Source: Plasmodium malariae
Taxonomy: Eukaryota > Apicomplexa > Aconoidasida > Haemosporida > Plasmodiidae
Direction of reading: 5' to 3'
Length of the DNA stretch: 64,000 bases
Assembly (NCBI RefSeq): GCF_900090045.1
Contig: NC_041788.1
Span: 248,001 to 312,000 of the forward strand
The notes under the pieces were generated by a model that saw nothing but the letters and a program-made list of their open reading frames with translations, was not told where the DNA came from and did not search any database. Made by a program: the position numbers and the translations under genes. This document shows, piece by piece, positions 40,285 through 51,234 of the stretch (within the stretch, counting starts at the first letter, position 1; each line of letters begins with the position of its first letter).

Positions 40285-41826
40285 TCACAAATACTATATC
40301 ATTATATAATTAATCTTATTCTCATCTTGTTTCTTCATATTTATCAAATATCATTGTGTGAATTATTTTGAAAAAATAAATAAATTTAATTTCACTAATA
40401 CGAAGCAAACGATAAAAGAGAGAAAATCTTTGGATTCACAAAAATATTAATGCTAAAAGTGACTACTTTGTTTTTATTGAAAAAGTATTTTAGATATAGA
40501 GTCATTATCTATGGCATATATTATTTTGTTTGCACACAAAATTAAGATGCTCTGCTGAGAAAAAAAGAATCTACAGTAAAATGTAACACATTAAAATATA
40601 ATGTTCATTTTGAACTATATTAAATTTATTTGACTTAATATATTATCATGTCATAGAAGATGAGTAAATGGGATATAAAAGAGAAATTATGAGTTTCACA
40701 ACCCTACAATATTTCTTTTCATACGTATTTTGTAGCATGAAAATTTCAAAATTCTATGATAAATATATTAAAAACTTTAATTTATATCATAGCAGTCCAT
40801 TTTAGTGCCATTATACAATTATATATTATTTAGTTTAAAAATATAAAAGTACAGAATTTCTCTTTTGTTAATATATATAATTCCAATTTTTTTTATTATA
40901 TTTTTTCAAATTATTTAATATATATATTTTTTTTTTAATGACAGTCTGCTTTTAATATTTTTGATACAAAAATGTTATAAGTTATACTAGGATAATATTA
41001 ACGCAAAAAAGTAAAATATATATATATATCAAAACGTACAGAAACTGAAGGAACTATACTGCCATAATAAAAGGAAAACAATTATTTAAATATAGCAATT
41101 ATAATTAGTAAAAATATTTCAATACTATCTATTTTCTATCTTATTTAAAACCGTTAATTTTTTTAATAGCCCCAATCACTCTTAATTTTTACTATTGGCA
41201 CATTCAAATAAATAAAGATCCATGTAGTATATATTAAGTTAATTTTTATATAAAAGAGTGTATAATACAATATATGCAACAACATGTTACATAGAATAAG
41301 TATATTAATATAGGTATATACGTTAAACCCAAATAATTATTCATAATAAAGGAAGCAAAATTGTGTCGAAATATTACAAATAAAAAAAAGCACTAAGTGA
41401 ATAAAATGTATAAATGCTTATTTCAATAGAAAATACAACTTTTTAAGATAAGCACAAAAACTAGTAATTCTTATAGGTAACATATTAATGGAATAATATA
41501 TTACTTATGTAAGTTAATATAATACAGAATAATATTCTATTAATAAGTATATCAATTTACTTGTAAAACATCATACTTATTTTGTTATTTACTTTTAAAA
41601 AATTAAAAACTTTTCCTTTTTCTCTTTACCAATTGCACAATTGATTTATATGCAGTAGGTACAATTAGCAGAGAGTTATTACTATCAAATATTTACATAT
41701 TTCTTAAGATATATATTAATAAATGAATTATGTAAGAATAAAATTTTGGCTTTTATTTTTTATATAGAGTTCATTTAACACTTATAATAATGATATTATA
41801 TTTTATTTTGTTTATATCAAATTAAA
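37966..41826. other. 3' flank of exported gene B, junction, and upstream region of PIR C
   Basis: About 1.5 kb after the gene aligns with the A and C flanks. The B/C junction lies somewhere between 39.7 and 41.0 kb. From about 41.0 kb the sequence resembles the upstream DNA of PIR B. A 20-base A run followed by a TA run (about 40248-40282) lies near the junction zone. No gene is supported. Confidence 0.5.
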
Positions 41827-43680
41827 ATGGAAAATTTGACCTAAGAATAATTAGTATTTTTTTATATCAGATATATAAAACTACAAATAATTTATAATTT
41901 AAATATCTTATTTCTATCAAACATAATAAAACGTACTTCTTTATAATCAAAATTAAAGTCAAATAATACATTATTTCTTCTTAATATTCAGAATCATATT
42001 TTATAAGTATCGCCATCAATATATATAATTAACTAAATAGACGCGTTAATTTAAGCCTATATGATGTAAAATGTAAAGTTTTCAAAAAAACATAAAATAA
42101 TGGTACACCAAAATGTTAAAATATTTGCAATCAAATTGCTAGAAGGGCGCAGGATTTATCAAAAAGTATAAATGAACGAAAAGGTAATTATAATTGTTTA
42201 CATCATATCTATTGAATATATAAAAAATAAAAGAAAATATCGGAAAATAAATTAAAAAATAATCAATTTAAATCTCATGGCAAAACACTCTTATGTGTGA
42301 GAAATGGTATTAATTCAGATTATATTCTACGTATGTGTCAATATAACCTTCAAGGTGACCTTTTATACGGATTAAATGAGAAGATTGGAGAGAAGTTTTT
42401 CCTTCATTATTTTGAAAATCATGATACCATTAAAATGCACTTGTCTTGTGAGCGTGTTACATTTGGAAAATATAATGATTATCTTTCTAATTTTAGTAAA
42501 CTGTAGAAGAAACATAAAAATGATAATGAATACTGTAAAGATCAATTTTGGACCGACAGTCCAGATTATTTTATACGTAAAATGTATTATGATATTACTA
42601 AGCTCTTATACGAATCAGAAGCTAATTGGCACAAAAAATATGATAACTTAAAAAAATTAGTAAAACTTTGAACACCATGTAATTCACAGAATTCTGGTAG
42701 TACTTAAGCAGATATTGTAAATTTATATGTATTTTTTAAGTTACGGACCTCATAAATGACAAATTTTAAATTAACGTACTTAAAGGTAACAAAAATAAGA
42801 AGGGAAAACTTAAATTTCAAGATCTTCCAACATCTGCTAAATCCCTTAATAATCAACCTTTACCATTTGATTAACATCCTTGTGATGTTACATTTGTAGT
42901 CGGTGTACAAACAGAAAATTCTGGGAATTCCAAACTAGAATTTGAAAGAATATAATAAAGAGGAATCTCAATACTAGCAATTCGTTATTCTCTAGTAATC
43001 GCAGAAAGTGCAGATTAATGTAAAAACAATGGAAGAGGTTAAAAATCCCCCAACTCCAATGCAAAGTGTAAGATATTACCGTCTACTCCAGAGACAGTAG
43101 ATGACAAAAATCTAAAACTCCTCAAGAAATAACATTTTGTAAAAAACTTAGATTATCAAAAGGGGCTTTCGATATTTGTATAGTTTCAAGTGCACAAATA
43201 ACAGGAACTATTGTATTAAAATTGGTTACATACAAACCAGACGAAACAAAAGAAGAAATTTCATTCATTAATAGTACTATTTCTTATAATAGTTCAGATG
43301 AATATTTTGATATATTCAAAAACAATATTTTTCTCATTGGTGTCGTAAATGCTTTGGGAATTAGAATAACTTTTACAATTTTTATTTATTACAAAGTAAA
43401 TTCAAGCTCAATAAAATCCAAAACATAATATAATACCACTTTTAACTTACGTAAAATTTTATAATTATAAAATAAATATATTATGTATATTTTGTATTAT
43501 TCATTTTTATATTGATATACGCCTTTTAGAATATGGTTACATAAAAATATATCAAGGAATAAAGGAATTAACCATGTTATTCACAATTCATACACTCTGA
43601 AGTTCTAATTCCATACACCACAATCGGTTAACACAAATACTGGAAATAAGGGATTACGTTTTTCTTATTATTACATATGA
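41827..43680 (+). pseudogene. pir: PIR pseudogene C, paralogue of the intact PIR at 24917
   Basis: All three exons are recognisable by alignment with the intact gene. Exon 1 (41827-41853) has the same 27-base length but contains two in-frame stops (TAA TAA separated by one codon). Exon 2 starts after cag at 41992 and is full of stops and shifts. Clean stretches include 42297-42506 (QGDLLYGLNEKIGEKFFLHYF, HDTIKMHLSCERVTFGKYND), a following CKDQFWTDSPDYF Cys region in another frame, and 43222-43428, containing the membrane-proximal part and transmembrane helix ending FIYYK before gtaaat. Exon 3 homology runs from about 43514 to TGA at 43678-43680, but its acceptor is changed from ag to ga. No product is expected. 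It is a clear, old duplicate of copy B. Confidence 0.88.
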
Positions 43681-44337
43681 TACCTTATTTGCGGACTTCT
43701 AATAGAATGCAAAATTAATTAGAAAAAGCATATTGAAAAATGTGCATAAGGAGATGATACGTGTATTTTAATTAGTAGAAGAAAAAATAAAAAAAACAAA
43801 AAGGCATAATATATATATGTATATACAAGTAAATTTTATGCAATTATTTTTATTTCACATATTATTGTTCCTTATGTGTGCTTTTATATGGTTATTTGAC
43901 TTCTTCTTTACAAGTATAATATAGTTTTTATGTAAAAATGTATAAATACTTGATATTAAATATCAGAATATGGTTATAGTATAGATCCACTTGTTATATA
44001 TTCATTTATGGTAATAAAAGTTTAGAATCATATAAAATAAAAATTGATGTACTTAATTATTTTTTAGTTCTTATATAAATTCTTATATAGTTTCTAGTTC
44101 CTCTTAATATACATTAATTATAAAATTAATATACTGAAAAAATTTATGAAATAGTATTTTCCTTTCAGTTTGTTATTTTCAACGAACTAGAGTATTAATC
44201 TAGAACCACCATAGATAATTATTTTCCTTCGATAGTATTCATTAATTTAAATATAAATTATTTGTTTATTTATCATAAAAAAAGTGATAAAATGAATCAT
44301 GTAAAAATTAATTTTTTAATAATTCGTTTTAATCTAG
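43681..44337. other. short spacer between PIR C and STP1 C
   Basis: Non-coding. The part from about 43.97 kb resembles the last 200 bases before STP1 B. The segment present in B between 26.9 and 30.6 kb is missing here. The region ends with a polypyrimidine-poor tctag acceptor before 44338. Confidence 0.5.
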
Positions 44338-46865
44338 AATATTGGTGTTGAATTGTATAATGCATTAAACAACTATAATGAACCAAAATATAAATATGTT
44401 GGAAAAAATATACAAAATAAAACTTGTTTTTTAAATCATAAGACTAATAAAGAAACTTTTAAGAATTTATATCGAACACTCATGAACTATTTAATTAGTA
44501 ATAATAATGCATCATCATATAAAAATAAAATATCGTAGAAATAATCACAAAAGGATTGGATAGCATGTAACTATAAAAATATAAATAAACATAGAGGTAT
44601 ATCCCATGATTATAAACAAAAAATATAAAAAAATTTTAAAATTTAAATATGAAGAATAAAATTTATAAAAAAAAAAAAAAAGTATTGATCTGGGCTAAAA
44701 TAGAATAATTAAAAAGCACAAACTCAAGCAATTCCAATGTACATTTAAGTAAATTTAGAGAATATAGTGTGGGGGTTGACAGGAAAGAGATATATTTTAT
44801 ATTAAAGAAAAAACTATTTGAAACAGATTACCAGAAAAACCAACAAAAAATGTAAGGAAAAAATGGAAAACAACAAAAAAATATAGAATTAATAAGTGAG
44901 TACACATACCATAATACATTATTATCTCCTTAACATGTATATAAAAATGGATAAAAAAGATTACAAATTCAAGCATAAAAAATATATGACGTTCTATTAG
45001 AGCACCATATTTTAATTAAAAAAAGACTGCGAAAAAATTATGAAGAAACATATTATAATAAACAGAAACTACATCCTCAAGCTTCACCTGAAATTGAAGT
45101 ACAAGTTCAAATTTTGATGATCTCTTAAGGATCGAAATGTAAAAATTTAATCTAAACATATACAATCTAAAAAACCATGAGTTACATATTCCAAAACTCC
45201 GCCTCTAGAAATTATATGTGAGTCTATATCACTTGTTTCGGATTCTCAAAACGTAACAACATCCCATAAACTAGATAATATGGTTTTCTCTCTTGATTCC
45301 CAGAAAACCCGATTATTTTCTTCTCTTCCTTGTTATCCTATTAAATTCGAAGTATCAATAATTATATTTAATTTTCTATTTTTGAAGTAACTAAATTAAT
45401 TAATTTAACTAAATAAAAAATCTACTAATGCTCCTGTTGAAAATTCACGTAAAACATTTATATCATCTATTTTAATTAGCTCTATTGTTATTATTTTCTT
45501 TTCCCATTTTATTAAATTATATTTTAAATATTGATAACCTGGTAAACATTTGATTATTGCGATAATTTATTTTATAAATTTGTTTTTTTTTTTTTATATT
45601 GTAGTACACAATAACACAGCTGTTAAAAAAAATAAAATATAGAGAAGAGAAGTAAAATTACTTAAAATGCTATTACCTTCACTTCCTGACGGAAAAAGTA
45701 AGTTGTTAATACATCATCGTTTAGAACACCAAATAAAAGACGATGAATAAATAATAAAAAATATAAATATAATTGAATATAACATGGTGAGCCATCTAAA
45801 CTAGTAGAACAGAAAAAAAAACATATCTAAAACTATTATAGAAGTACTATGAAGGTAAAGTTATGTATAAATGAAGAATTGTAATTAGAAAAAAGAAAAT
45901 TTTTGGAAATATTTCCATACTAGTACACAGAAGAGAGGTATAGAAATTATACTAAATTTAATAAATAAAGATCTATTAATAGAAAATACCAAAAGTACTA
46001 GTGATATTGAAAAACAAAGAATTCCCGTTTTGGAATGACAGAAAAATATGTGGAGACAGTGGATATCAAAAATGTGTATGATTATAGAATAATACTTGGA
46101 ACTGCTCTGGTTTAAGGGATTAGAAGTGGAACTCCAGAATATATCAGATGAATATGAAGATGAATTAACTAGAAATGATATTTCACTAATGAATAGAGAA
46201 AAATTGAAGAACAAAGAATATTATGGAAAATTATGTAAATATATAAAAAAAAATTGCTAGAAAAATTGCGTATACTAGTACTTAATATAGTATTGGAAGA
46301 ATTTAAGAAAGATGAATATACAGAAAATAGGTAATTCATTTGGACTGTTCAACAAATAAATGCAATACAGTACAAAATACATTTTGTAAAACAGAAATTA
46401 CATAAAAAACAAAACAAAAGAACAGCAGAGTTTTAGAAAATAAAAAAAATAAAAAAAATTCATGATTACAAAAGTTAAGATTGCTTTAGTAGAATGATGA
46501 AAGATTGAATAAGAGAAGATTATACATATATAAATTCTACGGATATTTAAACCAAAGTAGATATATCCTATTAATGGAAAAGTACAATCTATAAAATGTT
46601 AAAAATACAATCAAAATATATCCTAAAGATATTTAAGCCATCGCATATAATGTCAGTGAATCATATATATTAAATTTTCTGATATCAGAATGGGACAAAA
46701 AAAAAAGAGTAATACGGAGTAATTCATAATATAAAAGAATAACGTAACCATGAAGCATTCAATAAGCAAGGCAATTATTTAATAAATATTCCAGTTATAT
46801 AAAATTTTTTTTCTTTGAATATCAACAAAAAAATTATAGTTATCTTTAATTAAATAAAAATAGAA
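44338..46865 (+). pseudogene. STP1 pseudogene C
   Basis: The first recognisable exon starts after ctag at 44338 and runs open to about 44538, with an STP1 N-terminal module (KETFKNLYRTLMNYLIS) like FRKTCLSLAE in copy B. The Cys domain that should follow is poorly preserved. Near 45.2 kb a Ser/Pro-rich module reads ESISLVSDSQNVTTSHKLDN in one frame. A transmembrane segment (FISSILISSIVIIFF) at about 45.46-45.53 kb is followed by an intron and a basic exon with a MLLPSLPDGKSKLL stretch. C-terminal modules then appear in scattered frames (VIIEQYLELLWFKGL, LQNISDEYEDELTRND, RILVLNIVLEEFKKDEY, IREDYTYINST). Dozens of stops and shifts are present, making it the most decayed of the two long STP1 copies. 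A minus-strand frame at 45885-46214 is a shadow. Confidence 0.82.
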
Positions 46866-49800
46866 TGATGCACATGCCAAATTTAGTATACCGTAGTAAG
46901 AATTCATTCAATTCTATATATTATATGTTAATTTGTTTCCTTTTTTTTCAAATCATTAATTTGTTAAAAGTTCCATTATTTAATTAATTATGGAAATTTC
47001 ATTACTTTGTAACAATATAATATTATGTTGTATTTTATTGAAATTAATTTTTCATATGTTTAATAATAACATTTTTAAAGAACCATAGAAAAAAAAATTA
47101 TTATTTCCTTTGACGATTTATTTTTCTTTAATATTTATATATAAAGTTAAATTTTATATTTAATGGCACATTATAGTATGTATAATGTAATATAACTGTT
47201 AATGAATTTTTTCTTATGTGAATACATGGTAGAACATATAAATTTAATTATTCTTTGATAAATAAGATTTTCAGGCATAATATACATAAAATGTATAATT
47301 TTATGATCGAGCGGAAACACAATTATTAACAGTATATTATATTTCCTACATTAGATATTTTCTAATTTAAAAAAAAAAATTCACTCGTCTTCGGTGCCTG
47401 CATACTTTAAGTTATTTATTTAGGGTATATTGTTTTCTATATATATATATATATATAACAAATAAAATAAAGATTTAATACATTTTAGAGCATTTGGAAA
47501 ACATGATTAATGTTGCTATAAGTAATTCTAAAAGGAAATTATAAAAAATGAAATATCTATAATATGAATAATAAAAAATATATATATATAATTATATTTA
47601 ATGTTTTATTTATTCGTTTAAGTGGATAAGAGAAAAATATTTTTTTCCATATATTATTTTTCTGTAATGTATTATTATAGATATTAATAATTTTAACAAT
47701 ACTGAAGTTAAATGTTTATATATGGAAAATGTTTATTTTATTTTGTAAACTGGTTATTTCTAAAGCTACAGAACATATTATTAATTTTTTTCACTCCCTT
47801 AGTTTAATTTAATTTTATTTTTTTGGGTTATGTAAATAAGTGTATACAGGAAAAACAAAATTCTTAAATTACATTTTATGAAAAAACAACTTTAATAGAT
47901 AAAAAATTAAATATAACATAAGAGTATGTTTTCCTAAAAATTTTCATGAAATATATTTACAACCAGTTCGTATTTCATATTAAAATTATAGAAATGTACT
48001 TCATTCTCATTATTCCTTCAACTTTTCCGTTACAATTGTATCTATGTAATTAATTATACTTTTCTTTTTATTTTTCGATACATATTCTATAAAATACTAA
48101 AAGTTTAAGTAAAAAGTAATTTCATTATATATATAATATATTTCTAATAAATTCAATTTATTCATATAGTATAAAGATTATTTATATTTAGTGCATATCA
48201 TATTAAAATTGATGATAAATGAACCACTAACACGCATAAATATGTAACAGACTATATATATTACATTTTATTTTTTATAGTAATTCCAAAATGTCTTATT
48301 AGATTGTTTTAAACATTTATAACGTAATGCCATTATTTATACATATTTCTGAACAAACAAGAGTACTAAAATTCAAAATATCTAGTATTAATAGAACTGT
48401 TAAATATATATACATACATATGCATGCGTTCTTTTAAAAGGTCATTTTCTATATAAATTTTTATCTCTTTTAGGTTTATTTAAATAATTAATAATATCTT
48501 ACTAATTTTTTTATTCTAAATAAATTTCAAATTGATATAATCATAAAGCTAATATTTTATACGCATTTTATCTTAGTAATTATACACTTTATATATAAAA
48601 TACATGGATAACTAATCTTTCTTAAGCTTAGTTTCAACCACTAACTATTTAAAACATTAGATCCATGTCAAGATACCATGATTACAAAAACACGTTATCG
48701 TTCATTGTATGGGTTTGGGGAGTATGGAATGAACCATTCTCATTTATACAATACACAGATTTAAATGTAAATATATTTTATATAATTAACCATCTAAATA
48801 TAAAAAGAGATATTTTCTTACTGATATATAAACATTAAAAAATGGATAGTATAAAATATACTAGTTAATGTACAATTACTATAAACTCAATAAATGTATT
48901 AGAATTAAAATATTACATAGATAATTCTTTATATATGAAAACAATTTTATAAGGAAGAAATATATGTACATTGGTTCAACGTGGTAAAACAATAGTGCAT
49001 AAAAAAGATAAGAGGAAACAAAAAAAAATATATCAATTTAATGATATATTGTAAAAATAATATATATAATTCAACTAACGTTTTATTTCCCCTAATGGTA
49101 ATTCTTTTTTTTTGGAGTTTATATTTTTATATAGTTGCACTAATATATCTTTATGAATTCATTTTCTTATGTATATGTACTTTCTTATTTTATAATGTTA
49201 AATAGTTAATAATAGCACTAAAGTGTCATTAAAATGGTAATAAAATAAGTATTTATAATTATTTATAACATTTTCATCATGTATATATTTATTATTTTTT
49301 ATTAATTTTTTTTTTTTTTTTTTATAATATATGTTTATTTCAATCCAATGAATTTTAGAAAATTTGTATTCAAATTCTTATTTTTAATAGTGTTTCTTAA
49401 ATTGTATTATTAAAAATATTGAATTAGGTTTACATTCACTTAATGACATTACTTCATAGGAATTTTTTTTTTTCATATTATTTAAAAAAATAAAACTTAA
49501 TTATTTATCCTATGTTAAATAGCAATAAAACGCACCTAACTTAAAAAATATATATTATATCGTTAAAAGTCAAGCGTTTTTGCATATATGTAAATCTCTA
49601 ATATTTTAATTCTCAATTAAATTCCAATAAATCCTTATAATATATATTTTTTATTTTAAATATATTAAGATTATTGTAAATTATGTAAACAAAAATTTTC
49701 ATACATAAGACTTCATATAATTTGAAAATATTTTTCATTATTTTAATAGTAGCATATAAATTTAAAAAGATATTTTTTCAACGTAAAGCTTACGTATATT

Positions 49801-50235
49801 ATGTCACGTAATTTTTTTACATTTTTTCCATTGTAATTATCAAATTTATAAAACCTTTTATTAATACTCATATGAACTATATAAATATAAATTTTTTTGA
49901 AATTGTTTTTTTCATATTATAATTGCAATAATTAATAAATTTTATATATTTTAAGGTTTTTTGAAAGCACGTTTTATTTATAGTATTTTAATTAATAATA
50001 TTTTCATCAATAAATTTTTCAAACATAATTTTATATAATGAACTGTTCTCCTTTTACTATTGAATCCATATTATATTATCTTTAAACGAGGGAAGCTTAA
50101 TAATTTTAACCTCCAAAGTAGCAGAATACAATAAAGAAAAAGTGTAACATATCTTCCATTTTATATTGTCGAAAAAATTATAATTCTAAAATTTTTATCA
50201 TCACAAAATATTTATTATCTCAAAATAAATTCTAC
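46866..50235. other. spacer between STP1 C and exported gene C
   Basis: Non-coding, and homologous by eye to the spacers at 13.8-17.4 and 33.7-37.1 kb. Many T and A homopolymers occur (for example near 49.31 kb). The last 130 bases (from about 50105) match the leader upstream of copies A and B. Confidence 0.55.
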
Positions 50236-51234
50236 ATGATGGAGAAAATAAATAAATTTCCCCATTTCATTAAAATTTTTTCATTTTCCCTTTTAATATG
50301 GATGTGCCTGTATTCCTATGAGGTCGGATTATTATTATATAGAACAAGTTTTGTATTATTTTTGTAGTATTACATTTTTACTTTAAAACTATAATTTTAT
50401 TTATGTTGAATCATATATATTTTTTTAAATATTTACCATAAATTTTAGAAAAATACCTTTGACAAATTATTTATTAAGAAAATATACCGAAGTAATATAT
50501 CACACAAAAAAGTAATCAGAATTTTACTCGGATCTGCAGTTCTAACCTCCCCGAATTTAAAATTATCTTTGAAAGATACAGATAAATACACAGATCATAA
50601 ACAACCTAATTCATTAAAAAGTCATAACCAATATGGAAAAGAACATAAGAAATTAAAGGAAGGGTCTTATCAAAATAGAAAAAATTTATCAGCAGAAAAA
50701 AATAATCAATCATTTTTATGTAAATATATAAAACAATTAGATGAAGACTATGAAAAAGAAGTACGAAGACTACCATTTATTAAAAAAAAACTGCAAACAA
50801 CATTAGGAGGTACATCTAATTCAGTAATGAAATCTATGCTTATTGCTATGATTCCGTTTTTAGCAAGATATATGATCACATTTAACCCCTTACCTTTATT
50901 TATAAAACTAGCTTATATTGTGATGCCACCATTATTTTTTTTTCATTTGATTGTTTCTTCGTACTCCATATCGAAAAAAATCGATAAAATAAACAGTGAA
51001 GATTTAAAAACAGGGTCAAATTTAAGCACAAACGCAAGGAAAAATTCAGAGACAAACACAAAACCAAATTCAGGACCAAACGCAACAACAAATTTAGGGA
51101 AAAATAAAAATCCAAATTTAGGAAAAAATAGAAAACCTAATTTAGGAACAAATAGAAAACCAAATTTAGGGACAAATAGAAATCCAAATTTAGGAACAAA
51201 CGCAAGGAAAAATTTAGAACAAAACAAAAAGTAA
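50236..51234 (+). CDS. Plasmodium exported protein C with C-terminal octapeptide repeats (290 aa)
   Basis: Exons are 50236-50322 (29 codons) and 50449-51234. The intron is 126 bases, gt at 50323 and tttag before 50449. Exon 1 is the hydrophobic leader starting MMEKINKFPHF and ending YSYE. Exon 2 has an RxL motif, IRILLGS, with R at residue 53, exon-2 codon 24. A Lys-rich middle contains KYIKQLDEDYEKEVRRL and leads to a hydrophobic region with one or two membrane segments (about residues 155-197, including LFIKLAYIVMPPLFFFHLIV). A basic tail follows, ending in nine tandem octapeptides (nucleotides 51016-51231) that run exactly to the stop codon. The frame is intact. Exon 1 and the leader are closely related to copies A and B, but the mature protein has diverged strongly and the repeat tail is unique to C. 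The tail is Asn/Lys/Arg-rich with no acidic residues except in flanking units. Topology and export are inferred. Function is unknown. Confidence 0.87.
51016..51231 (+). repeat. nine 24-base in-frame repeats (octapeptide tail)
   Basis: Nine consecutive 24-base units encode octapeptides with consensus [P/K]-N-L-G-T/K-N-R/A-K. The three central units PNLGTNRK, PNLGTNRN and PNLGTNAR differ by one or two residues; the outer units (SNLSTNAR, KNSETNTK, KNLEQNKK) are more diverged. 216 bases fit exactly between codon 190 of exon 2 and the TAA at 51232-51234. Because the period is a multiple of three, the antisense strand is also open, which explains two spurious minus-strand frames. Confidence 0.93.

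Noticed and set aside
45885..46214. Minus-strand 109-codon frame
   Set aside because: Antisense shadow of the decayed STP1 C-terminal domain, Ser/Phe-rich.
50900..51227. Two minus-strand frames opposite the octapeptide repeats
   Set aside because: The 24-base period keeps antisense frames open automatically; the sense gene has leader exon, splice sites and paralogues.
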